DNA from: Ensifer oleiphilus
Lineage (GTDB): Bacteria > Pseudomonadota > Alphaproteobacteria > Rhizobiales > Rhizobiaceae
Assembly: GCF_013371465.1 (NCBI RefSeq)
Contig: NZ_JABWDU010000008.1
Location: 62,001-126,000 of the forward strand
Direction: 5' to 3'
Length of the DNA stretch: 64,000 bases
Shown: positions 34,710 through 43,175 of the stretch, one piece after another
Position numbering within the stretch: the first letter of the stretch is position 1
Layout: every line of letters begins with the position of its first letter
The notes under the pieces: model-generated
What the model saw: the letters and a program-made list of their open reading frames with translations, nothing else
Databases searched by the model: none
Told to the model about the DNA's origin: nothing
Made by a program: the position numbers and the translations under genes

Positions 34710-36419
34710 ATGGCGCTCGTTCAATCCATTCCCATAAGACGCGTTTCGGCCAAGCCCGGACAGATCTTTGCGATCTCGCTGATCGCGCTTTTCCTCGCCA
34801 TCTTCCTGATCATCCCGGCCGGGACGGTCATCTACACGGCCTTCACCGAAAAGGGCACCGGCGCGCTGACGATCGTCAACTTCGTCGACTTCTTCAACAC
34901 CGACCTGTTCCGGCGGTCTTTCTTCAACTCAGTCTACGTCTCCGGCATGTCGGTCGTCTGGGCTAGCGCCATCGCACTTCCGCTCGCAGTCCTGACCACG
35001 CGCTTCGACTTCCGCGGCTCGCTGATCATCCAGACGCTCGGTTTCGTGCCCTTGATCATGCCGCCCTTCGTCGGCGCGGTCGCCATGCAGCTGCTCTTCG
35101 GCCGCAACGGCACCGTCAACCTGATCCTAAATGACTGGTTCGGCATCCGCATTCCCTTCATGGAAGGGCTGAACGGCGTCATCTTCGTGCAGTCGCTGCA
35201 CTACTTCCCCTTCATCCTGATCAATCTGTCGACCAGCCTGCGCAACATCGACCGCTCGATGGAGGAAGCCGCCCAGAACCTCGGCTCGTCCGGCGTCCGA
35301 CTGTTTCGCCGCATCGTCTTCCCGCTCGCCATGCCCGGCTATCTCGCCGGCGCGTCGCTGGTCTTCGTCAAGGTCTTCGACGACCTGGCAACGCCACTGC
35401 TTCTGAACGTCAAGGACATGCTGGCGCCGCAGGCCTACCTGCGCGTCACCTCGGTCGGCCTCACCGATCCCATGGGCTACGTCATTTCGGTCATCCTGAT
35501 CGCCGTCTCGATCTTCGCCATGTGGTTGTCAGCCGTCGCCATGCGCGGCAAGGACTATTCGACGACGCAGCGCGGTGGCGGCGGCCTATCCCGTCGCAAG
35601 CTCAGCCGCGGCGAAAGCGTCATTGCCTATGGTGTCGTAGGCCTGATATTGCTGCTCGTCCTGTCGCCGCATATCGGCCTGTTGCTGCTGTCGCTGGCCA
35701 CAGTCTGGTCCTTCAGCCCGCTTCCCGACGCCTATACGGTCGCACATTACGGCCGCGTCTTCGGCGAAAGCTCGCTCTACATCAAGAACACGCTGATCTA
35801 CGCCAGCCTCGCCGGCCTGATCGACGTGGTCATCGGGGGTGCCATCGCCTACCTCGTGCTGCGCACCAAGGTCGTCGGCCGCCGCTGGCTCGACTGGGCG
35901 GCAACCGCAGCACTTGCCATCCCCGGCGTCGTGCTCGGCATCGGCTATCTCAGGACCTTCTACGGCATAACACTGCCGGATGGCACGCCGCTTGCGACCC
36001 TCTGGGTCATGGTGGTGCTGGCCCTTTCCATCCGCCGGCTGCCGTATGCCCTCCGTGCCTGCTACGCAGCCCTGCAGCAGGTGTCGGAATCGCTGGAAGA
36101 GGCGGCCGAAAACCTCGGCGCCACCAAGCAGCGGACGATCCGTCGCATTGTGTTGCCGCTGATGACGGGCGGCCTGCTTGCGGGCTTCGTCACCAGCTTC
36201 TCGACGGCTGCCGTCGAGCTGTCGGCAACGCTGATGCTGATCCAGAGCAACTCGGACGCACCGATCGCCTACGGGCTCTATGTCTTCATGCAATCGCCGG
36301 CGGGTCGTGGCCCGGGTGCAGCCCTCGGCGTTATCGCCGTGATCATGGTCGCACTCTGCACCCTGCTCTCGCACTACGTCATCGAGCGCCGCCAGAAGGC
36401 GCTGGGCATGACGAAATAG
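34710..36419 (+). CDS. Fused ABC transporter permease (FbpB/ThiP type)
   Basis: Large inner-membrane permease (569 residues) made of two fused BPD_transp_1 halves with about 12 helices. Each half has an EAA loop: EEAAQNLGSSGVRLFRR and EEAAENLGATKQRTIRR. GGAG precedes ATG 34710. This duplicated architecture is typical of the ferric, thiamine and phosphonate uptake families. It uses the ATPase encoded 18 bp downstream. Confidence 0.93.
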   Translation: MALVQSIPIRRVSAKPGQIFAISLIALFLAIFLIIPAGTVIYTAFTEKGTGALTIVNFVDFFNTDLFRRSFFNSVYVSGMSVVWASAIALPLAVLTTRFDFRGSLIIQTLGFVPLIMPPFVGAVAMQLLFGRNGTVNLILNDWFGIRIPFMEGLNGVIFVQSLHYFPFILINLSTSLRNIDRSMEEAAQNLGSSGVRLFRRIVFPLAMPGYLAGASLVFVKVFDDLATPLLLNVKDMLAPQAYLRVTSVGLTDPMGYVISVILIAVSIFAMWLSAVAMRGKDYSTTQRGGGGLSRRKLSRGESVIAYGVVGLILLLVLSPHIGLLLLSLATVWSFSPLPDAYTVAHYGRVFGESSLYIKNTLIYASLAGLIDVVIGGAIAYLVLRTKVVGRRWLDWAATAALAIPGVVLGIGYLRTFYGITLPDGTPLATLWVMVVLALSIRRLPYALRACYAALQQVSESLEEAAENLGATKQRTIRRIVLPLMTGGLLAGFVTSFSTAAVELSATLMLIQSNSDAPIAYGLYVFMQSPAGRGPGAALGVIAVIMVALCTLLSHYVIERRQKALGMTK

Positions 36420-36437
36420 AAATTCGGGAGGAACATT

Positions 36438-37538
36438 ATGACTGTCAACATCAACAGCGCAGCACTCGCGGTCAGCCCCGCTAAGGCGATCAGCATCAGC
36501 GACGTCAATCTCTATTACGGCGCCCTTCACGTGCTGAAGGACATCAACCTGGAGATTCAGCCGGGGGAATTCTTCGCCTTTCTCGGCCCGTCCGGCTGCG
36601 GCAAGACCACGCTTCTCCGGCTGATCGCCGGCTTCAACAACGCCCGGCAGGGCAAAGTCGTCATTGGCGGCCAGGACGTGCTCGACATGCCCGCATGGAA
36701 GCGGGATATCGGCATGGTGTTCCAGTCCTATGCGCTCTGGCCGCATATGACGGTGGCTGCCAACGTCGCCTTCGGTCTTGAGGAGCGGCGCCTGCCGCGC
36801 GCCGAAGTCGAACGCCGGGTCCAGGCGGCACTCGAACTCGTCGGCCTGAAGCACCTCGCCGATCGTCGCCCGTCGCAGCTTTCCGGCGGACAGCAGCAGC
36901 GCGTCGCGTTGGCGCGCACCATCGCCATCGAGCCGAAGGTGCTTTTGCTTGACGAGCCGCTTTCCAACCTCGACGCCAAGATGCGCGTCGAAGTCCGACG
37001 CGAACTGCGCGACCTGCAGCAGCGCCTGAAGCTGACGACGATCTTCGTCACCCACGACCAGGAAGAAGCCAACACCGTCTGCGACCGCATCGCCGTCTTC
37101 AACGAAGGGCGCATCCAGCAAGTCGGCACTCCGATGGGGCTTTACGAGAAGCCTGCCAACCTGTTCGTCGCCAACTTCCTCGGTACGGCCAACATCCTCG
37201 ACGGCACCGTCAAGGGTTCGGGCACGCAGCGCACCTTCGAAGTGGCGGGAGCAGGCTCGATACCGATTCCGGCCGGCGCATCGGTGCCGCCGGGCGCCAA
37301 GCTGGTCTTCCGGCCGCAATACGCAACCCTCGGCACGCTGGAGCCGGGCGCCGTCGCCCTCACCGGCACGATCGCGCATCGCGAATTCCTGGGCGCCACG
37401 GTGCGCTATGGCGTTCAGGTCGGCACGGCAACGGTGCTGATCGACGCGCCGTTCCACTCGGGAGACTCCTTGCTGGAGACCGGCGCAACGACAACACTCG
37501 GCCTCAAGCCCTCCTCGGCGCTCTGGCTTGCCGAGTGA
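36438..37538 (+). CDS. ABC transporter ATP-binding protein with TOBE domain (FbpC/PotA type)
   Basis: Nucleotide-binding subunit (366 residues). Walker A GPSGCGKTT, signature LSGGQQQR, Walker B VLLLDEPLSNLD, switch THDQEEA. After about residue 240 comes a TOBE-type regulatory domain. GGGAGG lies at good spacing before ATG 36438. It is the last gene of the sigma-54-controlled transporter operon, closed by the hairpin at 37546-37578. Confidence 0.94.
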   Translation: MTVNINSAALAVSPAKAISISDVNLYYGALHVLKDINLEIQPGEFFAFLGPSGCGKTTLLRLIAGFNNARQGKVVIGGQDVLDMPAWKRDIGMVFQSYALWPHMTVAANVAFGLEERRLPRAEVERRVQAALELVGLKHLADRRPSQLSGGQQQRVALARTIAIEPKVLLLDEPLSNLDAKMRVEVRRELRDLQQRLKLTTIFVTHDQEEANTVCDRIAVFNEGRIQQVGTPMGLYEKPANLFVANFLGTANILDGTVKGSGTQRTFEVAGAGSIPIPAGASVPPGAKLVFRPQYATLGTLEPGAVALTGTIAHREFLGATVRYGVQVGTATVLIDAPFHSGDSLLETGATTTLGLKPSSALWLAE

Positions 37539-37545
37539 CCAATCG

Positions 37546-37578
37546 GGCACCCGCCGCGCATTTTCCGGCGGGTGCCCT
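37546..37578 (+). terminator. Intrinsic terminator of the transporter operon
   Basis: Perfect 11-bp stem GGGCACCCGCC/GGCGGGTGCCC with an 11-base loop, followed by the T-rich TTCTCATTTCATTTT. It lies seven bases after the ATPase stop. Confidence 0.9.
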
Positions 37579-37628
37579 TCTCATTTCATTTTCGGCCGGT
37601 GTACAAGCCGCAGTATTTCGAGCATGCC

Positions 37629-38288
37629 ATGACCTTCCCTCTGCCAAACATCATCCTCATCCGCCACGGCGAAACCCAATGGAATGTCACCGGTCGGCTG
37701 CAAGGCCGAAAGGACACGCCGCTGACCGCCAACGGCGTGCGCCAAGCACTCGCCGTCGGGCTCAGGCTTTCCGAAAGGATTGCCGGCGAGACCAAGCTCA
37801 AATTTTGGGTCAGTCCACTCGGGCGCGCGCGCCAGACGGCGTCGATCATGGCCGACACATGGTCGGTTCCCTTCGAAGAATTTACCCACGACGAAGCGCT
37901 TGTCGAGCGGGCCTACGGTTCCTGGGAGGGCCGCGCCCACGATGAGATCGAGCGGGATCTGCCACAGGAATATGCGGCACAGAACGCCGAGCCGTGGGAT
38001 TACGCCATGCCCGGCGGCGAAAGCCGCACCATGCTCGACGCCCGCCTGCTTGCCTGGCTCGCGACGCTCGACCACGACAATACGCATGTGGTGGTGACCC
38101 ATAGCGGTTGTGTGCGCGCCCTGCGCGGCATCTACACCAAGGCGTCCCGCGCCGAGATCCTTGCCTATCGCGAACCGCAGACGGCCTCGTTCCTGCTTTC
38201 ATCAGGCCAGGAAACCATGATCGCCATTCCGCTCAACATTCTGCGGGCACTCGGCTGCGAGGGCGAAGGCCGCACCGTCTGGATCTGA
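37629..38288 (+). CDS. Histidine phosphatase (phosphoglycerate mutase-like)
   Basis: 219-residue phosphohistidine phosphatase of branch 1. The catalytic motif LIRHGETQWN lies near the N-terminus; the acid/second histidine region VVVTHSGCVRALRGI and a proton-donor glutamate in ERAYGSWEG are present. Family members are phosphatases or cofactor-dependent mutases; length suggests a small-molecule phosphatase. Start ATG 37629 follows the previous terminator, and a hairpin comes after the stop. Its proximity to a PgtABC-like sensor system may be coincidence. Confidence 0.9.
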   Translation: MTFPLPNIILIRHGETQWNVTGRLQGRKDTPLTANGVRQALAVGLRLSERIAGETKLKFWVSPLGRARQTASIMADTWSVPFEEFTHDEALVERAYGSWEGRAHDEIERDLPQEYAAQNAEPWDYAMPGGESRTMLDARLLAWLATLDHDNTHVVVTHSGCVRALRGIYTKASRAEILAYREPQTASFLLSSGQETMIAIPLNILRALGCEGEGRTVWI

Positions 38289-38315
38289 ACAGCAGCAATG
38301 CACTTCAACGCAAAC

Positions 38316-38340
38316 AAATCCCGCCGTGATGGCGGGGTTT
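38316..38340 (+). terminator. Terminator after the phosphatase gene
   Basis: Ten-pair stem AAATCCCGCC/GGCGGGGTTT (one G-T pair) with a five-base loop, 28 bases after the stop and ending in TTT. Confidence 0.75.
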
Positions 38341-38384
38341 GCACTTCGGCAATGGCGGCAATGAGCCTCAGTCGCGATCGGTTT

Positions 38385-38694
38385 TTAGAACTGAACCTTG
38401 AGCCGCGGGTTGACGCCGTGATCGGACACGCCGGAACCGATCTGGCCGCAGTAGTTGACGTCAAGCGTCGCCGACGGTGCGATGTTGAAATCGACACCGG
38501 CCTCGACGATTGCCGCGTCCCTTGCGATTGGTGCCCCGGCAACCGAGAAGGCATCGCCACCCGAAAAAGCCCGGGCTTCACTAGCCGATGTCGATGCGCT
38601 TGTCACCGATAGCCTGCCCGACGTAGGCATTGTCGCCCTGCTGCCAAAGCACGGCGTGAGCATTCACCACGAGCCGCCATGCCCCCGGTGCTTG
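38385..38694 (-). pseudogene. Remnant of an autotransporter beta-barrel C-terminus
   Basis: Minus-strand frame ending at TAA 38385-38387. The last 55 residues (GGDAFSVAGAPIARDAAIVEAG, then VDFNIAPSATLDVNYCGQ, ending RLKVQF) have the alternating pattern and terminal Phe of autotransporter beta domains. Upstream, a different frame reads WRLVVNAHAVLWQQGD and GDKRIDIG before a stop, which also fits barrel strands, so at least one frameshift separates the pieces. The rest of the gene is missing, abutting the GGDEF gene stop. It is a dead fragment of a surface protein. Confidence 0.65.
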
Positions 38695-40479
38695 CTAGGT
38701 GACGACCAGACCTGACGAGCAGACCGTCATGTTCCGTCCTCGCGCCTTGGCGTCGAGCAGCGCCGCATCGGCCCGCGTCAGAAGCGTCGCCACCGTACCC
38801 TCGCGTGGCGACGAGGCGATGCCGATCGACACCGAAACGGAGCCGAGGATGCGGCCGCGATGCGAAAGCGGCGTGGTTCCGATCTTGTCACGCAGGCGCT
38901 CAGCGAATTCGAAGCCTGCAGCTTCGCTCATGTCTGGCAAAAGCATGGTGAACTCTTCGCCGCCAAAACGATAGGTCGTTCCAAGCTCGCCGGCTGCATC
39001 CAGCATGATCTGGGCGACATATTGCATCACCACGTCGCCGGCATCGTGGCCGAACTCGTCGTTGAAGCGCTTGAAATGATCGATGTCTATCATCAGGCAA
39101 ACGAGTGGTTTTCCAGCCCGCTCGCGTAGTTGCTTGTTCAATGCTTCATCCAGGCACCGCCTGTTCAGCAGACCCGTCAGGGCATCACGGACCGCGAGAT
39201 TGGTCAGCTTCTCGCGCAACTGCAGGTTGGCAACGGCAAGGCCGATGTTTTCCGCGATCAGTTCGAGATAAAGCCGCGACGTCTCAACCGCCGGCTGTTC
39301 TGGCGAGCGCTCCTCGAAATAGAGCAGTCCGATCGTATCGCCTTGCGCCGTCAGCGGTACGCAGAGGCCGGCGACATCGCTCTCGTCCAGATGCTGGCAG
39401 GCAATGTCGCTCTGGCCGCCGTTGCTGACATGCGGCCTGCCGCGGCGAAGCCCCCAGCAGGCGCTTGAGGGGAAAGTGTCTGCCGAATGCTGCGGGTCGA
39501 GCCAGGTGCCGACAAGCGTCAGCGACGTCCGGTTGTCATTGAGCACATAGAGATGGCCGGCAAGGTTGGGGAAGATCTGCGGCGCAAACCGTGCAACCAC
39601 CTCCGCCAGTTCCTCCTGGATCTGGCAGGCCTGCAGCCGATGCATCATCTGCAGGATCAAGTCCTTGGTCTGCTGATCGAGCCGCCGCTCGGCATCCAGC
39701 CGATCGCGCTCGAGCCCGTTGGTGCGAAAGATATGGATCGCCTCGTTCATCTCGCCGATCTCGTCGCGACGGCGGTCGAGCGGGACTTCGACCTCGTAAT
39801 CCTGCTTGGCGAGCCGGGTGACGATGCCCGTCATGCGCACAAGCGGCATCGCCACCCGCCGCTTGAGCACGAAATAGAGAACGCCGAGGAAAAGTGCTGC
39901 CGTGATCGCAAGCATCGTCCTTGCGGCAAGGCCGAACCAGTCGCTGCGCTCCTTCGCCTGCTCCAGCACCGCACCAGTCCTGGCCTTGGTCAGTTCGCGG
40001 AAGCGGACGACCGTTTCAAGCAACGCGGTCTGAAGACGGTCATGTTCCGGGCCGAAGAGCATCTGTTGCGCCGCCGCCTGATCGCCCTTCTGATAGGCGA
40101 CGATCGCCGCGACCTCGATCTTGTCGAGCGCCTCCGCCTCGCGCTCAACCTCCTGAAGCGCCGCCAACTCCTTCGGCGACGCGCCGAATTCGCGCACATT
40201 GCGGATTGCCGCCTCGTGGGCGCGCTCTTCCTCTTCCTTGCCATGGAAGCGTTCGAGGTGGCGCAGGTCTCCCCGCATCACGTAGAGGCGCGCAGCGTCG
40301 CTTCGCTCTTCCGCGCCGAGCGCAAGATCCTCGCCAAGCGTGTCGAGCACAAGGTGCTGCTCGGCCGCCTGCCGCTCCTCGATCGCACTGTTCGTCGACA
40401 GGATGAAGGCCACACCGGACAATCCGGTCAGGAGGACCGTGACGCCGTAGGCCCAGTTTGTAATCGCATTGATTCTCAT
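38695..40479 (-). CDS. Membrane GGDEF diguanylate cyclase with HAMP and GAF domains
   Basis: 594 residues. N-terminal helix (about 10-30), periplasmic four-helix region, second helix near 195-215, HAMP (about 215-265), GAF-like domain (about 300-425), then GGDEF (about 435-590) with intact RFGGEEF active site and a nearby MIDIDHFKRFND metal-binding motif. It should synthesise cyclic di-GMP; no EAL domain and no clear RxxD inhibitory site immediately before GGEEF. Start ATG 40479 chosen because the preceding 41 codons lack membrane-protein character; no strong Shine-Dalgarno is visible. Confidence 0.9.
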   Translation of the reverse strand: MRINAITNWAYGVTVLLTGLSGVAFILSTNSAIEERQAAEQHLVLDTLGEDLALGAEERSDAARLYVMRGDLRHLERFHGKEEEERAHEAAIRNVREFGASPKELAALQEVEREAEALDKIEVAAIVAYQKGDQAAAQQMLFGPEHDRLQTALLETVVRFRELTKARTGAVLEQAKERSDWFGLAARTMLAITAALFLGVLYFVLKRRVAMPLVRMTGIVTRLAKQDYEVEVPLDRRRDEIGEMNEAIHIFRTNGLERDRLDAERRLDQQTKDLILQMMHRLQACQIQEELAEVVARFAPQIFPNLAGHLYVLNDNRTSLTLVGTWLDPQHSADTFPSSACWGLRRGRPHVSNGGQSDIACQHLDESDVAGLCVPLTAQGDTIGLLYFEERSPEQPAVETSRLYLELIAENIGLAVANLQLREKLTNLAVRDALTGLLNRRCLDEALNKQLRERAGKPLVCLMIDIDHFKRFNDEFGHDAGDVVMQYVAQIMLDAAGELGTTYRFGGEEFTMLLPDMSEAAGFEFAERLRDKIGTTPLSHRGRILGSVSVSIGIASSPREGTVATLLTRADAALLDAKARGRNMTVCSSGLVVT

Positions 40480-40789
40480 GGGATGAACTATAGCCGATGC
40501 CGATTGAGAGCGAATTAAGCGCTTCGGCCGCTTTTGGCGACAGTTTTTCTGCAGACAACGGCTGTGCGCCTCACGCTGTCTGATTGGCTGGCACGGTCGC
40601 ACCGATCCGGCGACACGTTCGATGAAGGCGCCCCTGGCATTTCGCGACCCTGCCGGACTTCGATCTTCTGGAAATCACACCGCATGCAGCAGTGACCGCA
40701 ACGGTCCGTTCTGGAACGCGCCAACGGCATCGGGACCGGCTGCAGCCAGTCCCGATGCCGTTGGCATAAATTGTACCGCTAAAGCCCGG
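40480..40789. other. Intergenic region between siderophore receptor and GGDEF gene
   Basis: 310 bp between two minus-strand genes, with no supported gene. It contains the receptor's terminator (40720-40765) and the promoter region of the GGDEF gene. Confidence 0.6.
40720..40765 (-). terminator. Nested palindrome downstream of the receptor gene
   Basis: A perfect 17-bp inverted repeat (40720-40736 and 40749-40765) encloses a second palindrome, GGCTGCAGCC (40738-40747). It starts 25 bases after the receptor stop on the minus strand. No long T run follows, but the stem is very stable. Confidence 0.7.
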
Positions 40790-43000
40790 TTACCATTGCT
40801 TGCTGAGCTTCAAGGTAAATGTCCGGCTTTCGCCATAGCCGCAGACCGAAAGTCCCTGGCACCCCTTCACATATTCCTTGTCGAAGAGGTTGGAGACATT
40901 CAGCGATGCCGCCCAATCATTCTTCTCATAACGGATTGCCGCGTCGACCAATGCAGCCGATTGGACCTTGCGTGTGTTCTCCGCATCGGCCCAGGACTCC
41001 CCCTGGTACCTGACGCCAGCGCCAAGGCTGACCCCCTCGAGCGCTCCGGACGGCACCGTATAGTCGAGCCACAGCGATGCCTGAGCATTGGGAACCAGGT
41101 AAGGCGTCTTTCCCACCAGCGCCGTATTGGCGTCCTCGGTCACCTCGAGATCGATGAAATCAAGGCCGGCGATCAGCTTCCAGTCTTCATTGATGTTGGC
41201 CTTGCCCTCAAGCTCGATGCCGCGGGAGCGGACCTCGCCCGTCTGGGTGGAAATGCTCGTCAACGGGTTGGTCACAAGCGCATTGCGTTTGGTCAGCTGG
41301 TAGAGCGATGCGGTCAGTACACCGTCGAAGAACGTCGGCTCGTACTTCACCCCGACCTCGAACTGTTCACCTTCCTGGGGCTTGGTATTTCCTGTGGCGG
41401 TCACCGCCACGATCGGGTTGAAGAAAGTTGCAACGCTGACATAAGGCGTCACGCCGTTGTCGAATTCGTAGGCAAGGCCGGCGCGGCCGCTGAAAGCGCC
41501 TTCGTTGTAGCTGAAGGTGTTGTCTTGCGTGGGAGCCCAGAAGGTCGGGCCGTTCCGGGTGTTGGTGTCCACGTAGTCGTAGCGGCCATTGAGCGTAACG
41601 AGCCAGCCGTTGCCAAACCGGATCTGATCCTGCGCGTAAACGCCCAGTTGCTGCTGCGTCACCACCTGGTTGATATAGGTGGCGTTGGCGGGCTGCGGCG
41701 CCCCGTAAATCGGATTCGTTGCGCTGATGGGTGTCGCAGGCGATGAAGCCTGGACATGGTCCAGCCGATAGTACTTGTAGTCGAGGCCAACGAGCAGCGT
41801 GTGTTCCAGTGCCCCGGTCTCGAATTCTCCCTCGACACGGTTGTCGACAGCGAAGGTATCGACCTTCGATGTCGCCTCAAACCCTAGGCGATAAAGCAGA
41901 TTGTTCGGAGTGGCGGGCACCGTCGACGACGGAAACGGCAGGCTCGGATCGTAGTAGCCGTAGGGATATGGACCGTTCTCATGCTTGTAGAGATGGCCAT
42001 AACGCAGGTTCTGACTGAACTGCCATCCACCTTCGAACTCGTGCTTGAATTCATAGCCGACCATCTGCTGGACATAGGTGCCCTCGTCCAGATCGGGTTC
42101 GCCAAAGAATGCATCGCGATCGATCTTGCCGAACGGCGCGTCGACGACGGTGCCGACATAAGGCAGGAAGCCGTTGCCGACATGCACCTGGTCGAGGCCC
42201 TGCAGAACGCCATAGACCGTCAGGCTGGTCGCATCGTCGGGTGCGTACGTGATCTGCGGAATGAGCAGGCCGCGCAAATCGTTGGAGAAGTCGGTGTAGG
42301 TGTCGCCGCCCGACACCTTGCCGGTGACGCGATACTGGATAGTGCCGTCGTCCGTCAGCGTGTCGTTGACGTCGAAGCCGGTGAAGGCGTTGCCGTCGCT
42401 GTTGATGCCGATCTCTGTGTAATAGAGCGGCTCATCGCGTGGCCGCTTGCTGATCAGGCTGATGATGCCGCCGGGGTTGGCACCACCGTAGAGCACCGAG
42501 GCTGGCCCTTTGAGCACTTCGACCCGCTCCAGCATGAACGGGTCGATCTGGAAGCCGCCGAAGCCGAAGCTGAACAGCGACAGACCGTCGAGAAACACGC
42601 CTGTCTGCCCGGCGTCGAAGCCACGAATGTAGTACCAGTCCGTATCGGCATCGACGCCGAAAGGCTCGGTGGTAACGCCGGGCGTGTAGCGCAGCGCCTC
42701 GTCGATCTTGTTGACCACGCCGCGATCGTCGAGTTCATCGCGACCGATGACGGAGACGGATTGCGGAATTTCGGCGATCGGCGTCGCCGATTTCGAGCCG
42801 GTCGTCGAGGCTTTGGCCACATACCCCTCGACCGGGCCGGTGGCGTCGTCGCGCCCGCCCTGCGCCTGCACCTCGATCTTCTCGAGTTTCGTTGTGCTGG
42901 CATCCTGGGCAACCGCGACGGTCGACACCAACAGCGCGATGCCGGCGACGCCGCTCGTAAGCAGTTCCTTCAAACGCACACCCTTACCGTCATGCTGCAT
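40790..43000 (-). CDS. TonB-dependent siderophore receptor (FhuA/FoxA-like)
   Basis: Outer-membrane receptor of 736 residues: signal peptide ending VAVAQDAS, TonB-box-like EKIEVQAQG, plug domain (SATPIAEIPQSVSVIGRDEL... PGGIISLISKRP), then a 22-strand barrel ending in KLSKQW. The late segment YVKGCQGLSVCGYGESRTF, with its cysteine pair, resembles FhuA/FoxA-type hydroxamate receptors. ATG 43000 chosen, preceded by AGGGG; the frame to 43039 adds a non-signal stretch. An iron-responsive operator lies upstream and an AraC-type regulator gene precedes it on the same strand, matching siderophore-uptake loci such as those with PchR-like activators. Confidence 0.94.
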   Translation of the reverse strand: MQHDGKGVRLKELLTSGVAGIALLVSTVAVAQDASTTKLEKIEVQAQGGRDDATGPVEGYVAKASTTGSKSATPIAEIPQSVSVIGRDELDDRGVVNKIDEALRYTPGVTTEPFGVDADTDWYYIRGFDAGQTGVFLDGLSLFSFGFGGFQIDPFMLERVEVLKGPASVLYGGANPGGIISLISKRPRDEPLYYTEIGINSDGNAFTGFDVNDTLTDDGTIQYRVTGKVSGGDTYTDFSNDLRGLLIPQITYAPDDATSLTVYGVLQGLDQVHVGNGFLPYVGTVVDAPFGKIDRDAFFGEPDLDEGTYVQQMVGYEFKHEFEGGWQFSQNLRYGHLYKHENGPYPYGYYDPSLPFPSSTVPATPNNLLYRLGFEATSKVDTFAVDNRVEGEFETGALEHTLLVGLDYKYYRLDHVQASSPATPISATNPIYGAPQPANATYINQVVTQQQLGVYAQDQIRFGNGWLVTLNGRYDYVDTNTRNGPTFWAPTQDNTFSYNEGAFSGRAGLAYEFDNGVTPYVSVATFFNPIVAVTATGNTKPQEGEQFEVGVKYEPTFFDGVLTASLYQLTKRNALVTNPLTSISTQTGEVRSRGIELEGKANINEDWKLIAGLDFIDLEVTEDANTALVGKTPYLVPNAQASLWLDYTVPSGALEGVSLGAGVRYQGESWADAENTRKVQSAALVDAAIRYEKNDWAASLNVSNLFDKEYVKGCQGLSVCGYGESRTFTLKLSKQW

Positions 43001-43069
43001 CGTATCGTCGCCCCTGGTTGCCCGGCCTGCTATCCCCACAGCGTAGAGCCTGGCTGACTGCTGATAAGA

Positions 43070-43084
43070 TGACCGTTTATATCA
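43070..43084 (-). promoter_or_regulatory. Iron-responsive operator (RirA-type, TGA-N9-TCA)
   Basis: TGA at 43070 and TCA at 43082 with exactly nine bases between them, 70-85 bp upstream of the receptor start. This matches the IRO motif bound by RirA in rhizobia and suggests repression under iron-replete conditions. The motif is short, so a chance match is possible. Confidence 0.6.
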
Positions 43085-43175
43085 AGTATTAGAGTGGGGC
43101 TTGTTTCGATCGGCGAAAGTTGAACGCTCTTGGGCAAATATGTGTGGGCAACTGTTCGACGCCGAAGGCATTTGC

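Noticed and set aside
33172-37538. Calling the importer a ferric iron (FbpABC) system
   Set aside because: The fold family fits, but the twin-tyrosine iron site is not evident in the binding protein and no iron operator precedes the operon; control is by sigma-54 and a ligand-sensing system.
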